A stretch of 33,138 nucleotides of DNA from SHLQ01 sp964562985 (GTDB lineage Bacteria > Actinomycetota > Acidimicrobiia > Acidimicrobiales > SHLQ01), in NCBI GenBank assembly GCA_964562985.1, contig CAZLWE010000034.1, forward strand, positions 1 to 33,138, given 5' to 3'. Made by a program: the position numbers and the translations under genes. Within the stretch, counting starts at the first letter, position 1. Every line of letters starts with the position of its first letter. Shown here one piece after another: positions 1-7,629 of the stretch. A model generated the notes under the pieces. That model saw nothing but the letters and a program-made list of their open reading frames with translations, was not told where the DNA came from and did no database searches.

Positions 1-1
1 C

Positions 2-721
2 TCATCGCCATAGCTCCGCAAGCTCAGTTTCAACATCGGGACGGCTGACCACAGAACTTACGAGACCGTCGCGCAGCTCGACGACGCGATCGGCGAGCCC
101 TGCTAGCGCCCGGTCATGGGTGACCATAACGACGCCTGCACCGGCATCAGCCTGCGCTCGCAGCAGGGAGAGGATTTGCTCGCCGCTGCGTTGGTCGAGG
201 GCTCCGGTCGGCTCATCGGCGAGCAAGATATTGCGTGACCCGACGATGCCACGGGCGATCGCCACCCGCTGGCGCTGGCCGCCGGAGAGTTGGTCGGGGA
301 ACTGGTCGCCTCGGTCGCCCAACTCAACCCGGTCCAGCGCCACTTGTGCCGCAGCGTTTGCGTCCTTAACGCCAACCCCATCGAGTTCGAGCGGTAGTGC
401 GACGTTCTCGAGTGCGTTCAGCGATGGCAACAGGTTGAGCTGTTGGAATACGACGCCGATGTGATGGCGCCGTGTCGCCGCGAGGGCAGCCGGTGTTGCC
501 CCCTGAAGTTCGGTGCCGACGACAGCCACGCTGCCACTATCTACAACTTCGATGCCAGCACATACCTTCAGCAAGGTCGACTTACCCGACCCGGACCGGC
601 CGGTGACGGCTACTAACTCACCCTCGTGGAGGTCAAAGTCCACACCGGCGAGTGCGTGGATCACGTCGGTGCCGTTGGGATACCGCTTCTTCGCGTCTCT
701 GATTGTGATGAGTTGTTTCAT
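2..721 (-). CDS. ABC transporter ATP-binding protein, MacB/LolD type
   Basis: This is a 239-residue ATPase subunit that would drive an FtsX/MacB-type permease at the cytoplasmic membrane. The Walker A motif GRSGSGKST lies at residues 41-49. The signature LSGGQRQR and the Walker B LLADEPTGALD follow in order; the DEPTGALD form is typical of the LolD/MacB/FtsE group. The start codon overlaps the stop of the upstream padR gene by 4 bases (ATGA), which implies translational coupling. At its 3' end the stop again overlaps an ATG at 5-3 on the minus strand, so a further gene, presumably the permease, begins at the window edge and runs off it. The substrate cannot be deduced; export of a drug, lipid or peptide is the usual role. 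The family assignment is firm. Confidence 0.93.
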   Translation of the reverse strand: MKQLITIRDAKKRYPNGTDVIHALAGVDFDLHEGELVAVTGRSGSGKSTLLKVCAGIEVVDSGSVAVVGTELQGATPAALAATRRHHIGVVFQQLNLLPSLNALENVALPLELDGVGVKDANAAAQVALDRVELGDRGDQFPDQLSGGQRQRVAIARGIVGSRNILLADEPTGALDQRSGEQILSLLRAQADAGAGVVMVTHDRALAGLADRVVELRDGLVSSVVSRPDVETELAELWR

Positions 722-1296
722 GTCGACTCCTTCGCCTTGGTGTCGTTGGCTGCGGATTGTGTTGCGGTCTTTGGTTTGCGCTCGATCGACGCCAACCGTT
801 CTTCGACGTCGTCGAGCCAGCGGAGTTCGACTTGACGCAGAAGTATCAGCCGGTCGAGCTGGAGTAGCAGAGCGAGGTCGGCCGAATCGGGCTCGATGCC
901 GTTGCGGAGACGGCTGTACTCCTGGAGGTTCGCCATGGTGGCTCGCCGCTGTTCTTCGATGACTTCTGTAGCGTCTACGGCATTGGGGACGGTTGCAAGC
1001 AGCACCTTCATCGCCACCTCATCGCGATGCGGAACGGGTCGTTGCTCGGGGGCAGTCATCCAGCTTCGGTACTCACGGGTCCCGGCTTCGGTAAGGGCGT
1101 AGGAAACGCGTCCCTCTTCGTCGGTGGTGGTTTCGGCGACGAAGCCGTCACGCTCAAGGCGCTGCAGCGTGCTGTAGACCTGCCCGACGTTCAAGGGCCA
1201 TGCGTCTCCGGTGGCCTGCTCGAAGTCGAGCTTCAGTTGATAGCCGTGGTTGGCCCCACCGGCCAGCAGCACAAGAAGCCCCTCTCGAATTCCCAT
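718..1296 (-). CDS. PadR family transcriptional regulator
   Basis: This 192-residue protein has an N-terminal PadR winged helix at about residues 1-85, recognised by the pattern LLxLLxGGxxHGYQL, then GQVYSTLQRLERDGFV and a beta-wing containing RVSYALTEAG. A helical C-terminal dimerisation region (about 90-180) follows, and the tail is rich in Lys, Thr and Ala. PadR proteins usually repress a neighbouring efflux operon and release DNA on binding a ligand. Here padR is the first gene of an operon with the ABC ATPase, joined by an ATGA overlap, so it probably regulates itself together with the transporter. A 28-base palindrome directly abuts its ATG and overlaps the likely promoter. The ligand is unknown. 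Confidence 0.92.
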   Translation of the reverse strand: MGIREGLLVLLAGGANHGYQLKLDFEQATGDAWPLNVGQVYSTLQRLERDGFVAETTTDEEGRVSYALTEAGTREYRSWMTAPEQRPVPHRDEVAMKVLLATVPNAVDATEVIEEQRRATMANLQEYSRLRNGIEPDSADLALLLQLDRLILLRQVELRWLDDVEERLASIERKPKTATQSAANDTKAKEST

Positions 1297-1333
1297 AGAT
1301 ACCGAGTATGCATACTCAGTATCTAGTTGGCAA
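1297..1333 (-). promoter_or_regulatory. padR promoter with overlapping palindromic operator
   Basis: Reading on the minus strand there is TTGCCA (1333-1328), a 17-base spacer, CATACT (1310-1305), 8 bases, and then the padR ATG at 1296. A dyad with 14-base arms (1297-1310 and 1311-1324, one mismatch in 14) covers the -10 region and spacer up to the start codon. This layout suggests a leaderless or nearly leaderless transcript whose promoter is blocked by PadR itself. Binding is inferred. The rest of the gap to ctaB (1334-1569) holds no gene or clear terminator that I can see. Confidence 0.7.
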
Positions 1334-1569
1334 ATTCGGATGCGTTACACGGCGTCGAATATCGAACCTTGTCTCCGGTGCGCAAGCCTGGTTCGACCAA
1401 TCCACGACAAATTGCGCTTCAAGGGCGTAAGCGCCGATCGGCACCCGTCGTCTTCAGAGACAACGCATGTTTTGCTCGGGGCCAGGGAAATCCAACCCTC
1501 AGCAGGTGGGTGCCTAGCCAGTTGCCTCGCAAGGGCAGGGCTTGAGACCCTGATCTGAGCGATCCCTGT

Positions 1570-2466
1570 TTAGCCGAGAACGAGAACGTCTACACCCATT
1601 GCGACGAAGAGCATCGTCAAATAGGTCAGCGAGAAGGTGAAGACCTTCATTGCTTTCTTGGAGTCCGGGGCACGAAGAAGCTGCACCGAATAGAAAGTGA
1701 ACATTCCACCGGTGACGATCGACGTTGCGAGGTAGATCCAACCAAGAGATGCGATCGGGCCGAACGCTACGCCCACGGCCCACACAGCAATTGCGTACGC
1801 CACGATTTGGCGAGATGTGGATTCCAGGCTGGCCACCGACGGCATCATTGGAACATCGGCCGCCGAATACTCGTCCTTGTACTTCACGGCGAGGGCCCAG
1901 AAGTGCGGCGGAGTCCACAGAAAGATCACGGCGAACAGCACGAACGGTTCGAGCGAGAGCGTGTTGGTCACGGCAGCCCAACCAACGAGAACCGGCATGC
2001 AGCCCGCTGCACCGCCTATGACGATGTTCTGCGAGGAGGTGCGCTTAAGCCAGAGCGTGTAGATGAAGATGTAGATGCCAGCGGCGGTCAACGCGAGCAC
2101 GGCGGACAAGGGGTTGACGTACACCGCAAGCCACGCGCCAGCGATGACGAGAAGCCCGACGGAGAAGACCAGCGCGTTTCTCGGCGCGATCTCACCGGTA
2201 ACGATCGGGCGCCCCTGAGTGCGCTTCATGATCTTGTCGATGTCGCGATCGACGTACATGTTTACGGCGTTCGATCCACCAGCTGCGAACGTTCCGCCGA
2301 TCATGGTCGCCACGATCAGCCACAAGCTCGGCAGACCTCTTGCAGCCACGATCATCGTGGGCACCGTAGTGATGAGCAACTGCACGATAATCCGCGGCTT
2401 CGTAAGGGCCACGTAGGCCGCAGCCGTCGATCGGCCGGTGTCAGCGCCCGGAGCGAGAGTCGTCAC
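1570..2466 (-). CDS. ctaB: protoheme IX farnesyltransferase (heme O synthase)
   Basis: This polytopic membrane enzyme of the UbiA prenyltransferase superfamily transfers a farnesyl group from farnesyl diphosphate to heme B, giving heme O. The Asp-rich site NAVNMYVDRDIDKIMKRT, followed by QGRP, is the diagnostic CtaB/CyoE motif. The opening ALTKPRI and the WTPPHFWALA segment are also typical, and about nine hydrophobic segments follow. The reading frame stays open up to a GTG at 2529, but that would abut the ctaA start. I prefer the GTG at 2466 (298 residues), which has TACGAT 8 bases upstream and fits the usual family length near 300. It is divergent from ctaA, the next pathway step. Function is firm; the start is less so. 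Confidence 0.93.
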   Translation of the reverse strand: MTTLAPGADTGRSTAAAYVALTKPRIIVQLLITTVPTMIVAARGLPSLWLIVATMIGGTFAAGGSNAVNMYVDRDIDKIMKRTQGRPIVTGEIAPRNALVFSVGLLVIAGAWLAVYVNPLSAVLALTAAGIYIFIYTLWLKRTSSQNIVIGGAAGCMPVLVGWAAVTNTLSLEPFVLFAVIFLWTPPHFWALAVKYKDEYSAADVPMMPSVASLESTSRQIVAYAIAVWAVGVAFGPIASLGWIYLATSIVTGGMFTFYSVQLLRAPDSKKAMKVFTFSLTYLTMLFVAMGVDVLVLG

Positions 2467-2474
2467 AGTCGACC

Positions 2475-2480
2475 ATCGTA
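2475..2480 (-). promoter_or_regulatory. -10-like hexamer for ctaB
   Basis: TACGAT on the minus strand ends 8 bases before the GTG at 2466. It is one of a set of similarly placed hexamers in this window and supports the shorter ctaB start. No clear -35 is visible. Confidence 0.45.
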
Positions 2481-2517
2481 GGTGCCATTCCGAGGTTTCT
2501 GCCATCGGAAGGGGGCG

Positions 2518-2523
2518 TATCGT
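2518..2523 (+). promoter_or_regulatory. -10 hexamer for leaderless ctaA
   Basis: TATCGT is followed by exactly 6 bases and then the ctaA ATG at 2530, which is the spacing expected when transcription begins at the A of the start codon. The GGAAGGGGG run at 2507-2515 lies too far upstream to be a good ribosome binding site. Confidence 0.55.
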
Positions 2524-2529
2524 TGTCAC

Positions 2530-3510
2530 ATGTCCTTAACGGCCCAAAGCTCGGTGTCCGAGGCGCAATCGCCGCGCCCGATGACCGTCCTCGGCCGTCC
2601 GATCGAGTTCTGGACCCGCTTTGCGCTCATTTGGCTTATGGCAATCACCGTCACCGGTGCTGCCGTGCGCCTCACCGGTTCCGGGCTTGGTTGTACCGAC
2701 TGGCCAACCTGCAACGTCAACGAAGAACTGGATGCTCCTGGGTTCCATGGAACTATCGAATTTGGCAACCGGGTCATCTCTGGGCTCGCGATCATTCCGG
2801 TAGTTGCCGCCTGGATGATCGCTCGCCGAAGTCGTCCTGATCTCCGAGCCACCATCATCGGACTTGTGCTGGGATTCATCGGGCAGGTCGTGCTCGGCAT
2901 GCTCGTGACCCGCACCGAACTCGACCCGCGAGTCGTACTCGGCCACTTCCTTCTGTCGATCGTGCTGATCTTCCTCGGCGTCGTGCTCGACTATCGAGCA
3001 CGACACGCCGCTGGCGATCGGACGGAGCTCAACGCTGAACAACGGAGTCAGCGCACCCACTCCTATGTCGTGCTCGCCGCGGCAACCGTCTTGATCTTCG
3101 TTGGAACTCTCGTCACGGGATCCGGTCCCCACACCGGCTCGGAAGCTTCGGGAGAGCCAATTCCTCGATTAGGATTCGATATCTGGGAGATCACCCGGGC
3201 CCACTCGGTTCTCGCATGGGTACTCGTGTTAGCCATCCTGGCTGGCTTGTGGCGGGCTCGACCGTCAGCTGGTAACTCCCCTACTACCTTGCTGGCCTAT
3301 GAGTGGTTCATGCGTATCGGCGCGTTGGCTGTACTGCAGGGCGGCATTGGTTACTTGCAGTTCTTCACCGGCGTACCCCGCTGGCTGGTTGGGTTGCACA
3401 TCGCAGGGTCGGTGCTGCTGTGGACGGCCGCCTCGTGGTACGCCCTGGCGACGACATTTCCTGCGGACGCGCAGACCTCGACCGATCACGCCAAAGTGGC
3501 CACCTCATGA
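2530..3510 (+). CDS. ctaA: heme A synthase (COX15/CtaA)
   Basis: This integral membrane enzyme oxidises the C8 methyl of heme O to a formyl group, giving heme A for aa3-type oxidases. Of its 326 residues, eight hydrophobic segments form two four-helix halves. The four conserved heme-ligand histidines are visible in GFHGTIEFGNR, VLGHFLLS, ITRAHSVLAW and VGLHIAGS. The cysteine pair in GCTDWPTC, in the first external loop, matches CtaA proteins that use a loop disulfide. The start at 2530 rests on a -10 hexamer 6 bases upstream; an in-frame ATG at 2482 would add 16 unlikely residues. Its stop overlaps the clpS ATG by 4 bases. It is divergent from ctaB, which makes its substrate. Confidence 0.93.
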   Translation: MSLTAQSSVSEAQSPRPMTVLGRPIEFWTRFALIWLMAITVTGAAVRLTGSGLGCTDWPTCNVNEELDAPGFHGTIEFGNRVISGLAIIPVVAAWMIARRSRPDLRATIIGLVLGFIGQVVLGMLVTRTELDPRVVLGHFLLSIVLIFLGVVLDYRARHAAGDRTELNAEQRSQRTHSYVVLAAATVLIFVGTLVTGSGPHTGSEASGEPIPRLGFDIWEITRAHSVLAWVLVLAILAGLWRARPSAGNSPTTLLAYEWFMRIGALAVLQGGIGYLQFFTGVPRWLVGLHIAGSVLLWTAASWYALATTFPADAQTSTDHAKVATS

Positions 3511-3800
3511 CGGCGCCGCTCGAAGTCAGCGAGCCAGATCTCGATATCGACATCCTGACCGAGAAGGATATTCCGTGGATCGTGCTCGTCTGGAACGACC
3601 CGATCAATTTGATGTCGTACGTGACCTTGGTGTTCCAGAAACTCTTCGGATACTCCAAAGAGAAGGCCACCGAACTCATGCTCGATGTCCACCACAAGGG
3701 AAGGGCCGTCGTGGCCAACGGCACGAAGGAAAAGTGCGAGGCTGACGTCGCACGCCTCCACGAGCATGGGCTGTGGGCCACCATGCAAAAGGACGAATAA
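3507..3800 (+). CDS. clpS: ATP-dependent Clp protease adaptor ClpS
   Basis: This 97-residue adaptor binds proteins with destabilising N-terminal residues and hands them to the ClpA or ClpC unfoldase. After a flexible tail of about 20 residues comes the ClpS core: PWIVLVWNDPINLMSYV (the actinobacterial form, with NDP where Proteobacteria have NDD), VFQKLFGYSKEKATELML, DVHHKGRAVV and a final helix ending HEHGLWATM. The Asn-Asp pair and the VHHKG histidine match the known N-degron pocket. The start is fixed by the ATGA overlap with ctaA. The next gene is DUF2017, the usual actinobacterial partner, whose binding site lies in the clpS 3' end. Confidence 0.93.
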   Translation: MTAPLEVSEPDLDIDILTEKDIPWIVLVWNDPINLMSYVTLVFQKLFGYSKEKATELMLDVHHKGRAVVANGTKEKCEADVARLHEHGLWATMQKDE

Positions 3801-3802
3801 CA

Positions 3803-4262
3803 GTGTTCGCGATGTTCCGGGCACAAAGGGACGGCGAGATCTCCGTTCGCCTCGACGAGAATCTTCGTGCGCTGCTTACCAAGGTGAGTGAAGAGCTCCG
3901 CGAGATCCTCCTCGTCGATGAGGGTGAGCAGCTCACGCGGCTCTATCCCCCCGCATACCCCGACGACGAAAAGCTCCAGAGCAACTTTCAAGAGATGGTC
4001 CACGATCAGCTTTTGATGGCGCGACTCGACGGCATCGACCAACTACAAGCGAGCATCAACGACGAAACGATTTCGGTCGAACTCGCCGACACCTGGATGA
4101 ACATCATCAACCAGACTCGCCTCGTGCTTGGCACACAACTCGACGTCGGCGAAGGCGAAGGTCCCGTCGAAGAAGGCGACCCCGACCTCCAGAGCAAGGT
4201 CATCTACCAGGTCCTCTCCCACATCCTCGAAGACCTCACCTCCGCCCGCACTCGGTTGCTCT
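3803..4262 (+). CDS. DUF2017 family protein, 3' end lost in gap
   Basis: This soluble, acidic and largely helical protein is shown for 153 residues before the N gap. It matches DUF2017, a family of unknown function usually found directly after clpS in actinobacteria. Recognisable parts are the opening FRAQRDGEISVRL, the DEGEQLTRLYPPAYPDDEK segment, and the helical end with DTWMNIINQTRLVLGTQL and a VIYQVLSHILEDL stretch. The GTG at 3803 is preferred because AAAGGA lies about 9 bases upstream; an ATG at 3812 is also in frame. Because the visible C-terminus already resembles the family's last helix, probably only a few residues are missing. A role in N-degron proteolysis is only a guess from the neighbour. 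Confidence 0.8.
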
Positions 4263-4362
4263 NNNNNNNNNNNNNNNNNNNNNNNNNNNNNNNNNNNNNN
4301 NNNNNNNNNNNNNNNNNNNNNNNNNNNNNNNNNNNNNNNNNNNNNNNNNNNNNNNNNNNNNN
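4263..4362. other. assembly gap (100 N)
   Basis: Exactly 100 N bases, the conventional size for a scaffold gap of unknown length. It cuts the DUF2017 gene and is directly followed by a repeated element, which probably caused the break. Confidence 0.97.
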
Positions 4363-4563
4363 GATCCCTACGCGCCAGCGGCTCCGCCGCGATTTTGGCG
4401 CTCCGGGCTGCAGAGCCTCTTTCGCTGCAGGCTCGATCCGTCGCTGCGCTCCTCGACTCGCGCCGCAGACTGACGATCCCTTGAGCACCAGCGGCTCCGC
4501 CGCGATTTGATCCCTACGCGCCAGCGGCTCCGCCGCGATTTTGGCGCTCCGGGCTGCAGAGCC
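4363..4563. repeat. REP-like nested palindromic repeats, 146-base period
   Basis: A 55-base segment at 4363-4417 recurs without a mismatch at 4509-4563, and its 21-base core is present a third time at 4488-4508. Each full unit is a nested dyad: outer arms GCGCC and GGCGC enclose a tight GCGGC-TCC-GCCGC hairpin (4372-4401 in the first copy). No convincing gene lies here. The structure resembles bacterial REP elements, but no associated transposase gene is in the window. The array may continue into the gap. Confidence 0.8.
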
Positions 4564-4572
4564 GACACTCGG

Positions 4573-5223
4573 TTAGCGAACGAAGTGAGCGGCGGCGTCG
4601 TAGTAGTGGTTTTCGCCTTCGTCGGTGTCGGTGCCGACTAGGCGAAGTCCGTTCTCGTGGAGAAGTTGCTCGTAGCGCTCTGCACCTAGCGATCGCGACG
4701 GTCGGCCGGTGAGGGTGTCGATCCATTCGCACATATGTCGCGGAGCAGTGAAGAGGAATCGGCCTCCTGGTTTGAGGGCGTTCGCGGTCCGTCGCAACAC
4801 TTCGATCTGGTCGGGCTCGCTAAGGAGAAAGAGAAGGCCAATGGAGATCGCTGCGTTGAAGGTGCGGTCGAAAAACGTGCTGGTCTGGGCTGGCTCGCAC
4901 GCTGTCTTGGCGTTGGGAAACCGGCGGGCGAACTCGGCGATCATCGTCGGCGACGCGTCGATTCCAGATACGTCGAACCCTCCGTCGACGAGGACCTCAG
5001 CAATGTGGCCTGAACCGCAACCGACATCGACCACCGACGCGGTCGGCGCCAGATGTTCTTTGGCCCATAAACGAACGAGCTCTGCGCCGACCATCGACCG
5101 GTTCGCCATGAACTCTTCTGCGATCGCTTCCCAGCCTTCGGAATGGTCCATGGACACGATTAGATGACGGCGGTCATCGTGACAATGACTTCGAAGATGC
5201 ATTGGTATCTCATCGGTCGCCAC
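4573..5223 (-). CDS. class I SAM-dependent methyltransferase
   Basis: This is a soluble Rossmann-fold methyltransferase. Motif I, VVDVGCGSGH, binds S-adenosylmethionine. It is followed by GIDASPTMI with the acidic ribose-binding residue, and later by AISIGLLFLL and LKPGGRFLFTAP. The frame gives 216 residues from a GTG at 5223, which has AGGA five bases upstream. The family-like sequence begins only at MDHSEGWEAIAEEF, so the ATG at 5151 (192 residues) is a real alternative; the first 24 residues have an odd composition. The substrate cannot be told; a small molecule is the usual guess for this size. The gene sits between two repeat clusters, with no operon partner. Confidence 0.85.
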   Translation of the reverse strand: MATDEIPMHLRSHCHDDRRHLIVSMDHSEGWEAIAEEFMANRSMVGAELVRLWAKEHLAPTASVVDVGCGSGHIAEVLVDGGFDVSGIDASPTMIAEFARRFPNAKTACEPAQTSTFFDRTFNAAISIGLLFLLSEPDQIEVLRRTANALKPGGRFLFTAPRHMCEWIDTLTGRPSRSLGAERYEQLLHENGLRLVGTDTDEGENHYYDAAAHFVR

Positions 5224-5273
5224 CTCGGTCCTCGAACATCACCAACCCACAGAAGCGTAGTTCCCCAAGGAAT

Positions 5274-5412
5274 CCCTCGGAGACCCCCAGAGCGTTCTCC
5301 CGGACCGAAGCGGAGGGGTCCCCTTGGAGACCCGCTAGAGCGTTTTCATCCGCAGCGAAGCAATGTTCCTTGGAGACCCGCCAGAGCGTTTTCCCGGAGC
5401 GAAGCGTAGGGA
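5274..5412. repeat. three tandem 46-47 base degenerate repeats
   Basis: Three copies start at 5274, 5321 and 5367. Each holds a GGAGACCC stretch, then AGAGCGTT and a CGAAGC core. The third forms a hairpin with seven-base arms TTTTCCC and GGGAAAA around a 13-base loop (5390-5416); the first keeps a shorter, different stem. The cluster fills most of the space between the methyltransferase and tRNA-Glu. No coding signal is convincing. Confidence 0.7.
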
Positions 5413-5458
5413 AAAGGCAGGTTTGCGGCAGGCGCCCAAGCGCCTGACGCAATACGAG

Positions 5459-5531
5459 CACCCCCAACGGGATTTGAACCCGTGTTACCTGCGTGAAAGG
5501 CAGGCGTCCTAGGCCGCTGGACGATGGGGGC
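5459..5531 (-). tRNA. tRNA-Glu (anticodon UUC)
   Basis: The 73-base cloverleaf reads on the minus strand. The acceptor GCCCCCA pairs with TGGGGGT (with a G-U pair at position 1-72). The anticodon stem CCTGC/GCAGG encloses the loop CTTTCAC, giving anticodon TTC, and the T arm carries GGTTCAAAT. The discriminator is G. CCA is not encoded and must be added after transcription. A TATCGT hexamer at 5567-5562 could be its -10. Confidence 0.95.
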
Positions 5532-5632
5532 CGGTGGTTTGCCGAAGCGAACCGAGAAACCACGATACCGGGACACATTGCGCGATCCATCCTGGATTTC
5601 GCCAGCTTTGGCTACGACCAGGCGGGGTATGG

Positions 5633-5638
5633 CATCGT
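5633..5638 (+). promoter_or_regulatory. -10-like hexamer for the Rieske oxygenase gene
   Basis: CATCGT lies 6 bases before the ATG at 5645. It differs in one base from the hexamer before ctaA and fits a leaderless start. Confidence 0.4.
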
Positions 5639-5644
5639 GATCTG

Positions 5645-6892
5645 ATGGGGATAGAGGTAACGCCTGACGACAAGCCGTGGTTCGGCTCATCGTTCTGGTC
5701 GGGAACGCGCGCTCCAGTACGCGAATCCTCCGGCCTCGATCCTCGGGCATACACCAGCGATGTGTTCTTCGGAGACGAACAAATCGAGGTCTTCGAGCGG
5801 GCGTGGGTATGCATTGGCCTCGCCGCCGAAGCGGTGTCGGGTCGAATGCTCGTACGCCAGGTCGGCCGTCGATCGATCCTGATCACCCGGGATGAAGACG
5901 GAGCACTGCACGGCCACCTGAACTCATGTCGCCATCGCGGCACCGAACTCGCCGAGGCCGACTGCGATGTCGCCAATACGATCCGTTGCCCGTACCACCG
6001 ATGGGGCTATGGCCTCGATGGAACGCTCAAGTCGACACCTCGTTTCGATGATGTTCCTCGAACCGAGTTCGATTCGACGGAGCATGGTCTCGTGCCCGTT
6101 CGAATCGATACGTGGGGGGTGCTGCTGTTCGCGTGCCTCTCCGAAGACACGGCACCGCTACACGACTGGCTCGGGGACCTCCCCGAACGTATGGGCGGCT
6201 ACCGCCTCCAGGATTGGCAGATCGCTGAAACCCAGTCGGTGGAGATCGAAGCCAACTGGAAGCTGGTGAGCGAGAACTTTCAGGAGTACTACCACCTCAC
6301 TTGGGTACATCCGGAGCTTGCGAAGGTATCCCGTGTCGATGACCACTATCGCTATCAAGGACCCGGCATGTACTGCGGCCAGACCACGACCCCAGTCAGC
6401 GGCGACGACCGAGATGACTGGCTCGCTCTCTCACCCGCTCCGGACCTCGACGACAGCGACGCGGTCAGTGGACGCTTTGTGGCGATCTTCCCAAACGTGT
6501 TGCTGTCAGTGCTGCCGAACCACGTATTCGTGATGCAACTCGACCCCGTCTCCCCCGGTCTCACCCGCGAACGCTGCACGTGGCTACTTCCACCTGGAAG
6601 CGAACCCACCGAAGAAGCCTTCTCCCAAACCCGAACCTTCTGGCTCGACGTCAACGCCGAAGACATCGACATCGTGGAGCGAGGTCAGCGAGGTCTCACC
6701 AGAGGTGCCGTTCCGGCAGGCCCGCTCGCGCCTCGGTTCGAAGAACCGCTCCATCGGTTTCACAACATGCTCGCTGACCTTATGACCCAGGGAGATATTG
6801 CAGCTATTGAGGTCCCCGTAGGCGACGATGGTTCACCCACATCGCGCTTTGGCGCCGGTAAGAACCCGACTCCGCCAACCATCGATCGGTGA
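5645..6892 (+). CDS. Rieske non-heme iron oxygenase, alpha subunit
   Basis: This 415-residue protein resembles the catalytic subunit of ring-hydroxylating or choline/betaine-type monooxygenases, which use a Rieske 2Fe-2S cluster to feed electrons to a mononuclear iron. The Rieske ligands are C95-x-H97 and C115-x2-H118. The iron site is ENFQEYYHLTWVH with H217 and H222, and the third carboxylate is probably D340 or D342 in the EDIDIVERGQRG segment. The start at 5645 replaces an upstream in-frame ATG at 5534 that would add 37 unlikely residues. No ferredoxin, reductase or beta subunit gene is adjacent, so the electron donor is encoded elsewhere. The substrate is unknown; a quaternary amine or aromatic is possible. 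Confidence 0.9.
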   Translation: MGIEVTPDDKPWFGSSFWSGTRAPVRESSGLDPRAYTSDVFFGDEQIEVFERAWVCIGLAAEAVSGRMLVRQVGRRSILITRDEDGALHGHLNSCRHRGTELAEADCDVANTIRCPYHRWGYGLDGTLKSTPRFDDVPRTEFDSTEHGLVPVRIDTWGVLLFACLSEDTAPLHDWLGDLPERMGGYRLQDWQIAETQSVEIEANWKLVSENFQEYYHLTWVHPELAKVSRVDDHYRYQGPGMYCGQTTTPVSGDDRDDWLALSPAPDLDDSDAVSGRFVAIFPNVLLSVLPNHVFVMQLDPVSPGLTRERCTWLLPPGSEPTEEAFSQTRTFWLDVNAEDIDIVERGQRGLTRGAVPAGPLAPRFEEPLHRFHNMLADLMTQGDIAAIEVPVGDDGSPTSRFGAGKNPTPPTIDR

Positions 6893-6902
6893 GGCGGTCG
6901 GG

Positions 6903-7595
6903 CTAGGGCAAGGTTTCTAGGTCGTCAGTGGACACGAGACCTGATGAGATCGCGTGGTCTACGAGGCGCGCTCGCCGATCGACCGCCTCAAAACCCTTCT
7001 CACCGCGCAATCCCCGAACGCCCTCGCTCGCGAGGCGTGCGCACAGGTAGTCGAGCTTTCGGTCGAGCTTCTTGCCCGACCATCCAAGGCGGTGGGCAAC
7101 GGCCGCGTTTGCGGGCAGATCTGCGGGGTCCGCCGAAGAGTCGATCAATCGACTCTCGGCGAGTGCGGTGAGCATCAGCTTTTGCTCGGCGTTCAACGAC
7201 ACGATTCCGAACTGTGTGGTCAGGTCGGCGTCACTATCTACATCGTCGACCGAAGGCGGCATGAGGGGGTCTTGTCCTGGCCTTGTCCACCCCAGTTCGT
7301 AGTTTGTGGGTCCTGCCTCAAATCGAACGAGTCCACTCGGCTCGCTGAGCGCAGCGACAGCCTCAGGCGGCAATCGGGTGACCCGCCCGGTGCTCCCTAC
7401 CAACGTCAACTGACCATGGCGGCTCTTGTTCGCGAGCCACCACACACCATCTTGATCAAAGAAGGTGCCGACCACCCGATGCATGTATTTGTTCGCGTCG
7501 TCGATTTCGACGTCGGCACTCCGACCGAACGTCGTGACCGTTCCAGGCGCAGCGACAGTGAGTTCGTCGATGAAGAAGATGTGGAGTTCGCTCAC
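6903..7595 (-). CDS. FHA-like domain protein with C-terminal helical (possible winged-helix) region
   Basis: This 230-residue soluble protein has an N-terminal FHA-like fold at about residues 1-105, with G24-R25-S26 and a following HR (residues 39-40). It then shows WWLANKSRHG, where typical FHA domains have the S-x-NG turn. The usual Ser-Arg-x-His phosphothreonine loop is not exact, so phosphopeptide binding is uncertain. After an acidic linker (about 110-130), the C-terminal half is helical and Leu/Ala rich, with NAAVAHRLGWSGKKLDRKLDYL, which resembles a DNA-binding winged helix. The start is a GTG without a clear ribosome site. It lies 34 bases after tpx on the same strand and may be cotranscribed. 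The function is unknown. Confidence 0.72.
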   Translation of the reverse strand: MSELHIFFIDELTVAAPGTVTTFGRSADVEIDDANKYMHRVVGTFFDQDGVWWLANKSRHGQLTLVGSTGRVTRLPPEAVAALSEPSGLVRFEAGPTNYELGWTRPGQDPLMPPSVDDVDSDADLTTQFGIVSLNAEQKLMLTALAESRLIDSSADPADLPANAAVAHRLGWSGKKLDRKLDYLCARLASEGVRGLRGEKGFEAVDRRARLVDHAISSGLVSTDDLETLP

Positions 7596-7629
7596 TGGAC
7601 GGCTCTGGCGTTATGTGATGGTGAACCGA

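Noticed and set aside
1330..1560. Short rightward reading frames between padR and ctaB
   Set aside because: They overlap each other in different frames, lack ribosome sites and -10 hexamers, and encode no recognisable sequence. A GTTCGACC stretch briefly looked like a tRNA T arm but no cloverleaf forms.
4363..4568. Reading frames through the repeat after gap 1
   Set aside because: They are open only because the GC-rich palindromes lack stops; the encoded Arg/Ser/Pro-rich strings repeat with the DNA and cross the N gap.
5210..5457. Possible CRISPR array in the tandem repeats before tRNA-Glu
   Set aside because: The units are contiguous and diverged, with no unique spacers, and no cas gene is present.
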